Source of the DNA: Fictibacillus nanhaiensis
Lineage (GTDB): Bacteria > Bacillota > Bacilli > Bacillales > Fictibacillaceae
Length of the DNA: 64,000 nt
Direction of reading: 5' to 3'
NCBI GenBank assembly: GCA_016401345.1
Contig: JAEACG010000004.1
Coordinates: 310,001 to 374,000, forward strand
This document shows positions 36,447-45,681 of the stretch, piece by piece (the first letter of the stretch is position 1; each line of letters opens with the position of its first letter). The notes beneath the pieces are model-generated. The model was not told the DNA's origin. It searched no databases and saw nothing but the letters and a program-made list of their open reading frames with translations. A program made the position numbers and the translations under genes.

Positions 36447-36599
36447 ATGAAAAAATGGCTTAAGTCTTTATCAATTGTTGTTCTATTAATGAGCAGTGTC
36501 GGAATTATATCTGCATGTTCTAATGATAAAGAAAATGAAGAGAAGATGGATAAAGAAAATATGGATGGGATGGACCACGGAAATATGGACAAGGAATAA
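36447..36599 (+). CDS. Small Met/His-rich lipoprotein
   Basis: This 50-residue gene has GGGAGG 7 nt before the ATG, a signal peptide and a lipobox ISAC (Cys23). After the lipobox only 27 residues follow, rich in Met, His, Asp and Glu (MDGMDHGNMDKE), like the copper-binding tails of the YdhK-like lipoprotein at 41885 and the oxidase at 63315. It is probably a surface copper binder. It may be a short natural peptide or a YdhK cut down to its leader. Confidence 0.75.
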   Translation: MKKWLKSLSIVVLLMSSVGIISACSNDKENEEKMDKENMDGMDHGNMDKE

Positions 36600-36721
36600 C
36601 TGTTGTGAGTTCATTAAGCGCTTGAAATTATTCAGATACTGCAAAACAAGAACTAATCTATCTGATAAAATCATTTATGGAGATCTCTTACGATTTTTGG
36701 AAAATAATAATGGTTTATAAT

Positions 36722-36751
36722 AAAAAGTTCAGGTGCTCCCTGGGCTTTTTC
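36722..36751 (+). terminator. Terminator downstream of the small lipoprotein
   Basis: AAAAAGTTCAGG pairs with CCTGGGCTTTTT (two G-T pairs) around a 5-nt loop. The 120 bases before it hold no gene. Confidence 0.6.
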
Positions 36752-36966
36752 TTATGAAATGGATAAACAAAGCCTCTTGGATAATAATCCTATAAATATA
36801 CTTGTTTCATTAATTTATAGAAGAAATCTTATTTGATTATAGATTTTGTAATAGAACTGAAATGTAAACAAAGCTTAAAATGCATATTTCCTGCAATTTT
36901 CTTTTTTATAGTATTTCTTGTCAAAGTAAATCGAAATATTGCATCTGAGGGTAAGGAGAATATAAT

Positions 36967-38229
36967 TTGAAAAGGAAATTTGTTTCGTTAGCTGCAGTTC
37001 TAGCTGTAAATATAACTTTTGTCAGTATTTCAAGTAATGTAAGTACTGTACATGGAGAATCACTGGAAGAAATAAAAAAGAAGAGAGAACAGAATGGTGA
37101 AAAAGAAAAGAAAAAAAAATCAGAGCTGAATTCAGTCAAAAATGAACAAAATAAGGTCCAAGATGGAATTCAAGAGATAGACAACAAAATATATGAACTA
37201 GAACAAAATATTAAGGAAAAAAGCACTGAAAAAGAAGATATTATTCTTTCTATTGATAGTCTGAAAAAATCAATAGCTATCATTGAAAAACGTATCGAGA
37301 CTAGAGACAAGCTTTTAAAAAATAGAGTAAGTGCAATGTATGAGGATGGTGGAGTCATCCAATATCTTGATGTACTGTTAGGTTCTAAGGATTTCGGTGA
37401 TTTTCTAGATCGGATAATAGCTTTAAATTTAATTGCAGAACAAGATCGTGAAATTATTGAAGAACATAAACTTGATCAAAGGAACCTTAAGTTGGAAAAA
37501 CAAAAAGTTGATTCAAAACTTTCACAACTCGAAGTAACGCTAACTGAAATGAAAACGTTAGAAGAGCAATTAAGTGCCCAGCGAGATGAAAAAAATAGAA
37601 TCCTAGCGGAATTGAAAATTGAGGAGGGGAAAATTAATAATTATCTAATAGAGCTTGATGAAAAGAATAAACTTTTAGCAAACCAAGAATCAGCAATTAA
37701 AGCTGAAATGGAACGCGCTAGAAAAGCAGAATTAGAACGTAAGAAAAAAGAAATGGAGAAAAGCAAAAGAGTTCAAAGTGCATCATCATCACCAGTTCAA
37801 GCAGAAACATCAGATGAAAGAGAGGGCAAGACAGGCATGTTTCTTTTTCCTACAGAAGGGACTCTAACATCTACGATGGGTCCAAGATGGGGGAAAGAGC
37901 ACGCAGGCATTGATATTGCAAAAGCCGGTACAGTACCTATTGTAGCTGCTGAATCTGGTACAGTTCTTCGGTCGTATTATTCAAGCAGTTACGGTAATGT
38001 TGTTTTTATATCGCATTATATAAATGGGCAGTTATATACAACCGTATATGCTCATATGAATAGTAGAAGTGTACAGGATGGTCAAACAGTAAGCAGAGGT
38101 CAATTGGTCGGGTATCAAGGAAATACTGGTAATTCATTTGGTCAGCATCTACATTTTGAGCTTCACAAAGGTCCTTGGAACTCAGGCAAGACAAACGCTA
38201 TTAATCCTATGCCGCTTCTTAGCAGATAG
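36967..38229 (+). CDS. Secreted coiled-coil M23 murein endopeptidase, second copy
   Basis: The 420-residue paralogue of the protein encoded at 18660 has the same layout: TTG start after AAGGAG, signal peptide, a coiled coil of about 230 residues with the shared segments IAIIEKRIETRDKLL and VSAMYEDGG, a linker and an M23 domain with HAGIDIAKAG and GQHLHFELH. The linker is longer and richer in Lys and Ser than in the first copy. It is followed after 27 nt by a TVP38-family gene. Two diverged copies 18 kb apart suggest duplication or double acquisition. Confidence 0.9.
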   Translation: MKRKFVSLAAVLAVNITFVSISSNVSTVHGESLEEIKKKREQNGEKEKKKKSELNSVKNEQNKVQDGIQEIDNKIYELEQNIKEKSTEKEDIILSIDSLKKSIAIIEKRIETRDKLLKNRVSAMYEDGGVIQYLDVLLGSKDFGDFLDRIIALNLIAEQDREIIEEHKLDQRNLKLEKQKVDSKLSQLEVTLTEMKTLEEQLSAQRDEKNRILAELKIEEGKINNYLIELDEKNKLLANQESAIKAEMERARKAELERKKKEMEKSKRVQSASSSPVQAETSDEREGKTGMFLFPTEGTLTSTMGPRWGKEHAGIDIAKAGTVPIVAAESGTVLRSYYSSSYGNVVFISHYINGQLYTTVYAHMNSRSVQDGQTVSRGQLVGYQGNTGNSFGQHLHFELHKGPWNSGKTNAINPMPLLSR

Positions 38230-38256
38230 TAAGAATTTTAATTCGGGTGAAAATAT

Positions 38257-38811
38257 ATGGATATCCAAGGTTTTATTCTCGACTTATATAGCAGTAATCC
38301 AATACTGACAGTAGCTATCAGTCTTTCATTAAATATTATTATTGCTGTTTTAGGGATCGTTCCTAGCGTGTTTTTAACCGGAGCGAACATCATCTTCTTT
38401 GGTTTTTGGGGAGGAACGTTTATCTCGTTTTTAGGCGAGATACTTGGTGCCCTGATTTCTTTTTGGTTATATAAAAAGGGATTAAATAAATTTAAGCTCA
38501 CCAAAATTTCCATGTATTCATGGGTAAATACATTAAGAAAAGCGAAAGGGTTAGACGCCTTTTATTTAATCTTTTCTTTACGATTGATGCCCTTTATTCC
38601 GTCAGGTATTGTAACATTAGCTGCAGCATTTACTAACTCTTCTTTTCTAGTATTTTCTGCAGCTACCATTGTTGGGAAAGTCCCAGCCCTATTACTCGAA
38701 GCATTCTCCGTCTATCAAATCACGCAATTTACCTGGATAGGAAAGATCCTGTTGGTTTTAACTGCTATCTATTTGGGATACTTATTGTTCAAAAACACCA
38801 ATTCAAAATAA
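38257..38811 (+). CDS. TVP38/TMEM64 family membrane protein
   Basis: The 184-residue protein has the VTT (SNARE-associated) domain with GFWGGTFISFLGEILGALISFWLYK and a second half with RLMPFIPSGIVTLAAAF. Such DedA-like proteins affect lipid flipping and envelope stability. It is in one unit with the M23 gene, 27 nt before. Six to seven helices are visible. Confidence 0.85.
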   Translation: MDIQGFILDLYSSNPILTVAISLSLNIIIAVLGIVPSVFLTGANIIFFGFWGGTFISFLGEILGALISFWLYKKGLNKFKLTKISMYSWVNTLRKAKGLDAFYLIFSLRLMPFIPSGIVTLAAAFTNSSFLVFSAATIVGKVPALLLEAFSVYQITQFTWIGKILLVLTAIYLGYLLFKNTNSK

Positions 38812-38816
38812 GTCAT

Positions 38817-38840
38817 AAGTCGTTTTCACGGCTTTTTTTT
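38817..38840 (+). terminator. Weak terminator after the TVP38-like gene
   Basis: AAGTCG/CGGCTT (one G-T pair) with a TTTTCA loop followed by T residues. Confidence 0.55.
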
Positions 38841-38895
38841 ATGCAAAAAAAATCCATATCTAATATGTAAAATGTACTTAAAGAGGGGGAGGGTT

Positions 38896-39615
38896 ATGAG
38901 ACAAAGAAAACAAGAGAATGAAGAAAAAGTAGATGAGTCTTGGCTCATACCGTATGCGGACATGTTAACTTTGTTATTGGCATTATTTATTGTACTTTTT
39001 GCCTCTAGTAGTATTGATGCAAAAAAATTTAATGCCATGATGATATCCTTAAGTACAAGTTTTGGTAATAAAGGGGTACTAAATGAGACTAAAAGTTACC
39101 AGACTACAAGTATGCTAACCGAAGAGCAAAAATCGATAATAGAATACGAGAAAAATGAACTTGAAAAATTACATATAAAAATAGAGAATTATATAAACGA
39201 AAACGGATTTCAGAAGATTGTTCAAACGAAGTTAAGTGATGATGGCCTTTATATTGTTATTGTTAATGATATCCTTTTTGATTCTGGGAGAGGTCAACTC
39301 AAAATGGAGGCAAAAAAAATAATCTACCAATTAACCCCTTTATTAATAACCCACCCGGCAAGAGATATAATCATCGGCGGTCATACCGATAATGTACCGA
39401 TACATAATAACGATTTTCGTTCCAATTGGGAATTAAGCATGCAGCGGTCTCTTCATGTTCTAGATGTTGTGCTCTCTAACAAAGATCTAGATCCTGCTCG
39501 TTTTAGTATAAAAGCTTATGGGGAACATAAACCTTTGGAATCTAACTCAACCTCTGAAGGGAGAGCTAAGAACAGAAGGGTCGAATTTTTAATCTTACCT
39601 TTGCAAAAAGAGTAG
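38896..39615 (+). CDS. MotB/MotS-like stator protein without a MotA partner
   Basis: The 239-residue protein has one membrane helix with the proton/sodium-path Asp in ESWLIPYADMLTLLLALFIVLF and a C-terminal OmpA-like peptidoglycan-binding domain (GGHTDNVPIHNNDFRSNWELSMQR, NRRVEFLI). MotB normally works with MotA; no motA is in the window. It may join a MotA encoded elsewhere or act as a wall anchor. ATG 38896 is 5 nt after GGGGGAGG; the longer frame has no such box. Confidence 0.88.
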   Translation: MRQRKQENEEKVDESWLIPYADMLTLLLALFIVLFASSSIDAKKFNAMMISLSTSFGNKGVLNETKSYQTTSMLTEEQKSIIEYEKNELEKLHIKIENYINENGFQKIVQTKLSDDGLYIVIVNDILFDSGRGQLKMEAKKIIYQLTPLLITHPARDIIIGGHTDNVPIHNNDFRSNWELSMQRSLHVLDVVLSNKDLDPARFSIKAYGEHKPLESNSTSEGRAKNRRVEFLILPLQKE

Positions 39616-39644
39616 AGGTTTATTTGAAATAAAATATACACACA

Positions 39645-39675
39645 ATCCGTTTTCCATTTGGGAAACGGATTTATT
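39645..39675 (+). terminator. Terminator after the MotB-like gene
   Basis: ATCCGTTTTCC pairs with GGGAAACGGAT (one G-T pair), then TTTATTT. Confidence 0.75.
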
Positions 39676-39764
39676 TATGGGGAAATTCTAATGCTCTAAA
39701 TAAGTATGGACGGTATAAAACTAGCATAAATGGGGATGCTAGTTTAGTAGGGAGGGATACATTA

Positions 39765-40514
39765 ATGAAAAAGGCATTTGTTATTATACTTACAATCTTT
39801 CTCATACTTATAGATAGTCCGATTGGTTTTAGTGATAAACAGCCAACGGACTCAATAGTCGTAAAAAATTTAATGGACAATGAATCTATACAACAAGAAA
39901 AATTATTTCTCACATATGGAACAACCATTTCTGAAAAGCAAACGTTGAATGATTTTCAAAGAATGGTAAATAAACTAAACCAGATATTCTCAGTCCAATT
40001 AAAAGTTTACACAGATCACGATGATCATGGAATCATAGAATTTATAGGAACTCATAAAAAAAGTAAAAAGACAACACTGTCAATAAAATGGCTGGGACAG
40101 AAAGTTCAAACAAGTCCGAATTTGTACAAAACCTATTTATTGGTTAATATTACGAGTCAGGACTTAGGAACAAAGAACATGAAAAAACTTTACGATAACT
40201 TACGCAACAAGTTAATCACGTTAAAGTTAAATCCTAACATCAATACTACAGTTCAAGGAGCCATCGAGCGAAAATTAGTCCAGGATGAACAAATCAGTCT
40301 CATTAATAAGATGACAAAGAGACTGAAAGGAAAAATAACCGATAAGTACATAGACAAGTACTTCATCAGTTCCAACGGGTTCTCTCCAAAACTTAACCGG
40401 ACCATTAAAATAAATAAGAACAAGATTAATTTTCAAATCTCAAGTTATTATCATACAGAAAGGAAACGTACAATTATCACCATTGGGAATCCGATTATTA
40501 CTGGGGATTCGTGA
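39765..40514 (+). CDS. Secreted YwmB-like protein
   Basis: The 249-residue protein has a signal peptide (about residues 1-22) and a soluble alpha/beta domain. Length, signal and the ISSNGFSPKL segment near the C-terminus suggest the YwmB (DUF1779) family, whose role is unknown; the match is partial. It converges on lgt, with a bidirectional terminator between. AGGGAGGG lies before the ATG. Confidence 0.55.
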   Translation: MKKAFVIILTIFLILIDSPIGFSDKQPTDSIVVKNLMDNESIQQEKLFLTYGTTISEKQTLNDFQRMVNKLNQIFSVQLKVYTDHDDHGIIEFIGTHKKSKKTTLSIKWLGQKVQTSPNLYKTYLLVNITSQDLGTKNMKKLYDNLRNKLITLKLNPNINTTVQGAIERKLVQDEQISLINKMTKRLKGKITDKYIDKYFISSNGFSPKLNRTIKINKNKINFQISSYYHTERKRTIITIGNPIITGDS

Positions 40515-40523
40515 ATATAAAAA

Positions 40524-40555
40524 AGCAGGCCATATATTTGAGGCCTGCTAATTTT
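40524..40555. terminator. Bidirectional terminator between the YwmB-like gene and lgt
   Basis: A perfect AGCAGGCC/GGCCTGCT stem with a 10-nt loop and A/T runs on both sides. Confidence 0.85.
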
Positions 40556-41358
40556 TAAGATACTGGAGAATTTTTCTTCGTTCTTCTATAAACAATTAAG
40601 AAGAAGGAAAGAACGATCAAAACGATCGATATGATCTGTGCCATCTTTAATGAGGAAGTTAACATAAGGCTGTCAGTCCTCATCCCTTCAATGGCAAACC
40701 TTCCTATGGAATACCAGATTATATAGCTTAGAAACACTTCGCCATTCTTAAGATTGAACTTTTTAAGGGTTATTAAGACAAAAAAACCAATCATGTTCCA
40801 TACCGACTCATAAAGAAAAGTGGGCTGGTAATAAACACCGTCAATATACATCTGATTAATGATAAAATCCGGAAGCCATAGATTTTCCAGGAACGACCTT
40901 GATACCGGTCCTCCATGGGCTTCTTGGTTAATAAAGTTCCCCCATCGTCCAATCGCTTGTCCTAAGATGATACTTGGAGCTGCGATGTCTGCAATAGTCC
41001 AAAAGGATAGTTCTCTTCTTTTTGTAAAAATGTATGCTGTTAAAAAGGCACCTATGAGTGCTCCATGGATTGCGATTCCCCCATTCCAGATAGCAAATAC
41101 ATCGGCAATACTATCTTTATACTTCTGCCATTCAAAAATAACGTAGTATAATCGGGCTGTAAGTATTGAGACTGGTACGGCTATCATGACCAAATCAACA
41201 AACGTGTCTTTTGGGAGGCCACGTTTCTTGCTTTCTCTATTTGCAAGGAGAAATCCTAAAAATGCTCCTGAAGCTATGATTAACCCATACCAATAAATCT
41301 GAATTACTCCAAAATCAAGAGCCACCCGATCTATGGGTTGCATTGAAGATTCAATCAA
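40555..41358 (-). CDS. lgt: Prolipoprotein diacylglyceryl transferase, probably a second copy
   Basis: The 267-residue, seven-helix enzyme attaches diacylglycerol to lipobox cysteines. The signature [17 protein letters not shown] and the conserved YWYGLI segment are present. TTG 41358 gives a start like B. subtilis Lgt and is 8 nt after GGAG; the GTG at 41367 overlaps the box. The gene is not next to hprK, its usual chromosomal neighbour, so it is likely an extra copy serving the many lipoproteins of this region. Confidence 0.93.
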   Translation of the reverse strand: MIESSMQPIDRVALDFGVIQIYWYGLIIASGAFLGFLLANRESKKRGLPKDTFVDLVMIAVPVSILTARLYYVIFEWQKYKDSIADVFAIWNGGIAIHGALIGAFLTAYIFTKRRELSFWTIADIAAPSIILGQAIGRWGNFINQEAHGGPVSRSFLENLWLPDFIINQMYIDGVYYQPTFLYESVWNMIGFFVLITLKKFNLKNGEVFLSYIIWYSIGRFAIEGMRTDSLMLTSSLKMAQIISIVLIVLSFFLIVYRRTKKNSPVS

Positions 41359-41792
41359 GTTAAACACTCCTCTAATTTTCTATTAAAACCACTTTGATTA
41401 GATTATAAGAGAAAAATAAGGAGTTTTTTTGAAGATGAACCGTAATTATGACTTAATTGACTTATACTCATTTAATCAATAATTATCTTTATATATAAAA
41501 GATAAGTCCATATATCGGAATCATCTTCAGCTGCATTATTTAGCGGAAAGTCCTGAAATGAACTTGGTTTAGATCATAGTTATTAAAAGATAACCAAAAC
41601 CAGCATGCGAGACTAAATTATCTCTTCGCTTTGTTTCTTTGATTATTTCTTTAAATACTCCTCAAAGGATACTCTAATCTCACAATCTATTAAAAACTTA
41701 ATATTTAATGTTTGTTGCAAAGAGAATACACAAAAAGTTCTTATTTTATTAGTACACTTCTTATCAAAATAGATACCTTATACTTAAAAGTG
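41359..41792. other. Gene-free region of about 430 bases
   Basis: AT-rich intergenic sequence upstream of lgt and of the YdhK-like gene. No frame with a ribosome binding site and no clear hairpin is seen. Confidence 0.4.
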
Positions 41793-41854
41793 TGAATGAA
41801 GTTTGAATGAAAAAATCGTCATGCATACTGTTGCAATTTAAAGGGTAATATAGT
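41793..41854 (+). promoter_or_regulatory. Response-regulator direct repeats and promoter of the YdhK-like gene
   Basis: TGAATGAA occurs twice with a 3-nt spacer (41793-41800 and 41804-41811), an 11-bp period typical of OmpR-family binding sites. TATAGT at 41849-41854 could be the -10, with no good -35, so activation is likely. The regulator encoded at 44815 is the nearest candidate. Confidence 0.45.
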
Positions 41855-41884
41855 GTTTAAATAAAAAAGGAAGGAGAGTTTTTA

Positions 41885-42451
41885 ATGAAATTTAAAAATT
41901 ACTTTCTTGGAAGTTTACTACTGGTTTTCACACTTACTCTCGCTGCGTGTGGTAATAATGACCAAGATACAAATCAAAATGATGAGAAAATGGAAGAAGG
42001 AAAGGACCATGGGAATATGGACCATTCCGGATCGGGAGAAGTACCAAAAGGTTTAAAAGAAGCAAAAAATCCTAAATATGAAGTAGGAAGTAAAGCGATT
42101 ATAAATGCAAATCATATGGAAGGGATGAAAGGGGCAGAGGCAACAATTGTAGGTGCTTATGATACATATGTTTATAAAGTAACATACACGCCAACTACAG
42201 GTGGGGAAAAAGTAACAGATCATAAATGGGTTATTCAAGAAGAGCTTCAGGATGCAAATGAGAAACCTTTAAAACCAGGTGCAAAAGTCGTGCTTAATGC
42301 AGACCACATGGAGGGCATGAAAGATGCTGAAGCTACTATAGACTCTGTAGTGAAAACCACAATTTATATGGTCGATTTTACCCCTACGACCGGTGGGGAC
42401 AAAGTAACAAACCATCAATGGTTAACTGAAAGCGAGTTATCACCTGAGTAA
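41885..42451 (+). CDS. ydhK: YdhK-type lipoprotein with two DUF1541 repeats
   Basis: The 188-residue lipoprotein (lipobox LAAC) has a Met/His/Asp-rich segment (DEKMEEGKDHGNMDHSG) and two DUF1541 repeats, each with the pattern NAxHMEGMK-AEATI and TPTTGGxKVTxHxW. The repeated His, Met and Glu residues suggest surface copper binding. It is the first gene of the copB-type region. A strong AAGGAAGGAG box precedes the ATG. Confidence 0.88.
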   Translation: MKFKNYFLGSLLLVFTLTLAACGNNDQDTNQNDEKMEEGKDHGNMDHSGSGEVPKGLKEAKNPKYEVGSKAIINANHMEGMKGAEATIVGAYDTYVYKVTYTPTTGGEKVTDHKWVIQEELQDANEKPLKPGAKVVLNADHMEGMKDAEATIDSVVKTTIYMVDFTPTTGGDKVTNHQWLTESELSPE

Positions 42452-42468
42452 GATTTTAATAGTGGGAG

Positions 42469-42498
42469 GAGTATCTACGATAGTAGGTACTCTTTTTT
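42469..42498 (+). terminator. Terminator after ydhK
   Basis: GAGTATCTAC/GTAGGTACTC with a GATA loop and seven T residues. Confidence 0.85.
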
Positions 42499-42707
42499 TA
42501 CCTCTATTTAGAGGTGAACAATGGAAGCTTCTTTTCACATTAAACGAAAGCTCTTAACTTAGAAAATTATGCCTAACTTTAGTATTGCTTATCTTCTATT
42601 AATAAATAGGGAGTATGATTAGGTAGATGGATGATATTGAGCTCTGAATTTAATGCATAAATTCTTGATAATTTTAAGGTAATGTTAATAGGGAGAGGGG
42701 GAGAATT

Positions 42708-43436
42708 ATGTATGATATTTTTAATTTGTTAAGTAGTTTTTTAAATGAACCCTTAACTACTCTCTTTTATAATAACCAAGGCATACCACTTTTGAGTGCT
42801 TTCTTTTTAGGGATTTTGGGGGCAGTAGCTCCTTGTCAATTAACTGGAAATATAAGTACCATGATGTATTATGGCAATAAGTCTCTAAGGGATTCAAAAA
42901 TTTGGCCAGAGATCTCCGCTTACATATTCGGAAAAATTTTTGTTTATATTATGTTAGGACTACTGATATGGATATTTGGTCGTACTTTAGAAAATAGCTT
43001 AACTACAATATTCCCTATTGTCAGAAAATTGATTGGCCCGTTACTCATAATCATCGGATTTTACCTGATTGGTATCATAAAATTGAACTTGAGTATTATA
43101 TTCAATTTCCACTCCTTTTTTTCAAAAAGAGGCATTATTAATTCATTTTTATTAGGAGTTGTACTGACACTCGGTTTTTGTCCAACAATGTTTCTACTCT
43201 TTTTTGGACTTTTAATGCCATTAGTACTTTCTACTTCCTATGGAATCATACTGCCGGGGATTTTCGCTTTAGGAACAGTCTTTCCATTTCTGCTATTAAT
43301 CTTTTTAATCTTATACTTTAATTTATATGGAGTACTTTTGAAGAAAAGCAAGAAAATAGGCAATGTAATCCAGGTGACTTTTGGATGTTTGTTTACTGTT
43401 CTAGGTATTCTAGATATCTTTGTCTACTGGCTCTAA
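42708..43436 (+). CDS. CcdA/DsbD-like membrane protein of a copper operon
   Basis: The 242-residue protein has six to seven helices in two related halves with cysteines in VAPCQLTGN and LGFCPTMFLLFF, the arrangement of CcdA/DsbD transmembrane domains. It differs from the classical CcdA at 20001. It is followed after 11 nt by a sensor kinase and response regulator, so it may move reducing power or copper across the membrane for the copper response. The ribosome binding site GGGAGAGGGGGAG is very strong. Confidence 0.75.
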   Translation: MYDIFNLLSSFLNEPLTTLFYNNQGIPLLSAFFLGILGAVAPCQLTGNISTMMYYGNKSLRDSKIWPEISAYIFGKIFVYIMLGLLIWIFGRTLENSLTTIFPIVRKLIGPLLIIIGFYLIGIIKLNLSIIFNFHSFFSKRGIINSFLLGVVLTLGFCPTMFLLFFGLLMPLVLSTSYGIILPGIFALGTVFPFLLLIFLILYFNLYGVLLKKSKKIGNVIQVTFGCLFTVLGILDIFVYWL

Positions 43437-43447
43437 TAGGAGGGACT

Positions 43448-44812
43448 ATGAAGATTTCAATAAAACTTGGGTTAATTCTATTGGTTATCATGTTAATCAT
43501 AGAGTTTTTACTTTTTTTAATCTTATATCAAGGCATTTTGACAAGTCGTATTCAAGAGGAAACACGAGATCTTGTCGCGCGTGGAAATAATCATAGAGAT
43601 GTTTTAGAAAGAAAGTTTGATGATGTTACACTCCATCATGTTGGTCTAATGGAGTCCAAAGCGAAAACAAAAGTTGTAGTAATGGATTCGGATGATAACA
43701 TTTTAGTTAGGTCAAGTGATATCGACACTAAGATGAAAGAGATACTGAATAAAAATATCACACCAAGCCATCATGGGTTTTTAGTACAGAATGACTGGAA
43801 GAAGAAAGCTTATTTTGCATCGGTTTCACCTATTGTAATTGATGGCAAGCACGTGGCATTCGTATATATGTTTTTAGATACAAAATTTATTCAACAGATG
43901 AATAACCATCTTATAGATGAGTTTGTTAAAATCAGTATCATTTCACTAATAATACTGATTATTGCAGTAAGCTTTTTATCTAAAACGATTACTAAACCCT
44001 TACTTAAAATGAAAGAAGCAACAAAAAAATTAAGTGATGGTTATCACAAAGTCACCTTAGATATAAACAGAAAAGATGAACTCGGTGAACTTGCCCTGCA
44101 GATTACTACTTTATCGGAGGACTTGAATCGATTACAAAGAGATCGAATTGAATTCTTAGCTAATATATCACATGAACTACGTACACCCCTTACCTACATC
44201 ACTGGTTATACTAAAATCCTGCAGCGTCCAAATATCCAAGTAGAAGAGAAGGCAAAATATTTAACCATCATAAATGAAGAATCAAATAATCTGACCAAAC
44301 TTATTGAGGATTTGTTCGAACTTGCAAAGATGGACCAAACTAGGTTTGTGATTCATAAGGAAAAAGTGTCGGTCTCCCAACTGGTTCAAAAAGTTCTTAA
44401 TAATATAAAACCAGTTTTTTCTTCAAAAAAGATCGAATTGGTTTATTTCTCGGACGGGGATTATATTTTAGAGATTGATGAGAAAAGGATATATCAGGTT
44501 CTAATCAACCTCTTGGATAATGCAATGAAATACTCATCAGAAAATACGACGGTCAATATCAGTGTCACAGGACACAAGGAGTTTATCGAAATTCAGATTA
44601 AAGATGAGGGTGAAGGGATTCCGGAAAATGAATTGCCATTGATTTGGGATCGTTTATACAGAGTCGAAAAGTCCCGGTCTAGAGAAAAAGGAGGTTCCGG
44701 TTTAGGATTAGCTATTGTGAAAGAGATTATAGAACAGCATGATGGAAAGATTACTGCCACGAGTCAAATCGGGAAAGGAACAACCATCTCAGTATTTTTA
44801 AAAAGGAGTTAA
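43448..44812 (+). CDS. Membrane sensor histidine kinase of the copper region
   Basis: The 454-residue kinase has two helices (about residues 6-28 and 160-180) around a sensor domain holding HRDV, HHVGLMESK and HHGF, histidines that could bind metal. A HAMP linker follows, then NISHELRTP with the phospho-acceptor His and the ATPase motifs NLLDNAMKYS, DEGEGIP and GGSGLGLAI. ATG 43448 is 3-4 nt after AGGAGGG. Gene order is kinase then regulator, the reverse of the pair at 16373. Confidence 0.9.
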   Translation: MKISIKLGLILLVIMLIIEFLLFLILYQGILTSRIQEETRDLVARGNNHRDVLERKFDDVTLHHVGLMESKAKTKVVVMDSDDNILVRSSDIDTKMKEILNKNITPSHHGFLVQNDWKKKAYFASVSPIVIDGKHVAFVYMFLDTKFIQQMNNHLIDEFVKISIISLIILIIAVSFLSKTITKPLLKMKEATKKLSDGYHKVTLDINRKDELGELALQITTLSEDLNRLQRDRIEFLANISHELRTPLTYITGYTKILQRPNIQVEEKAKYLTIINEESNNLTKLIEDLFELAKMDQTRFVIHKEKVSVSQLVQKVLNNIKPVFSSKKIELVYFSDGDYILEIDEKRIYQVLINLLDNAMKYSSENTTVNISVTGHKEFIEIQIKDEGEGIPENELPLIWDRLYRVEKSRSREKGGSGLGLAIVKEIIEQHDGKITATSQIGKGTTISVFLKRS

Positions 44813-44814
44813 AA

Positions 44815-45492
44815 ATGAAAAAAATATTAATAGTAGACGATGAACAAAGAATGGTAGATTTGATCTCATTATATTTAAAACCATATAATTTTGAAATAGT
44901 AAAATCTTATTCAGGAAATCAAGCGATTGAAATTATAAAAAAAGAGAAAATTCATTTAGTTCTATTAGATGTTATGATGCCAGATATAGATGGCTGGGAA
45001 ACAATTAAGCTGATTCGAGAATGGCTGCAAGTACCTATTATCATGTTGACTGCAAGGAACGAAAAGATGGACATTGTAAAGGGGTTAAGACTTGGAGCGG
45101 ATGATTATATTACGAAACCATTTGATGAAGAGGTATTATTAGCTAGGATTGAAGCAGTCTTAAGAAGGTCGCAGCAAGAAAATGAAGAGGATTATGGAAT
45201 TGAAGGATTGATTATTGAAAAGAAAAGGCACTATATTTCTTATAATAATCAATCGATAATTCTTACTCCAAAGGAGTTCGAAATGATTTACTTATTAATC
45301 AAATTTCCTCGGCGTGTCTTTAATAGGGAGCAGTTGATAGAGATTATATGGGGTATGGAATCTGAAACTGAAGGTAGAACTATAGACTCTCATGTTAGAA
45401 ATATTAGAGAAAAGTTCAGAAAAGCAGGATTTCCAATTGACAACTATTTTAAAACAGTATGGGGTTTAGGATACAAATGGGAAAATAATTAG
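44815..45492 (+). CDS. OmpR-family response regulator of the copper region
   Basis: The 225-residue protein has the receiver Asp in LVLLDVMMPDIDGWE, the TKPFDEE Lys and a winged helix ending in VWGLGYKW. It starts 2 nt after the kinase stop, with AAAAGGAG inside the kinase end. Its likely targets are the ydhK-like gene and copB region; the direct repeats at 41793 fit an OmpR-type site. Confidence 0.92.
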   Translation: MKKILIVDDEQRMVDLISLYLKPYNFEIVKSYSGNQAIEIIKKEKIHLVLLDVMMPDIDGWETIKLIREWLQVPIIMLTARNEKMDIVKGLRLGADDYITKPFDEEVLLARIEAVLRRSQQENEEDYGIEGLIIEKKRHYISYNNQSIILTPKEFEMIYLLIKFPRRVFNREQLIEIIWGMESETEGRTIDSHVRNIREKFRKAGFPIDNYFKTVWGLGYKWENN

Positions 45493-45625
45493 AACAACAA
45501 TCTGAAAATGTAGTGAATGTGATGGATGATATGATTCATGATGTGTAGAACAAAAATGACAATAAAGATAATAATTAATATAAAAATCGGAAAAATAGTA
45601 ATTGTAAAAGCTAAATTATAGTTTT

Positions 45626-45655
45626 AAGCCCAATGTGTTTATTGCATTGGGTTTA
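45626..45655 (+). terminator. Terminator between the two-component system and copB
   Basis: AAGCCCAATG/CATTGGGTTT (one G-T pair) with a 9-nt loop. The T run is poor, so some read-through into copB is possible. Confidence 0.65.
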
Positions 45656-45681
45656 AATTTATAAATGAAGGGATGTAAAAA

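Noticed and set aside
36601-36720. Continuation of the small lipoprotein into a longer protein
   Set aside because: A stop at 36597 ends it, and the following frames give no recognisable domain.
45493-45620. Short Met/Asp-rich frame after the response regulator
   Set aside because: No start with a ribosome binding site and too short to support.
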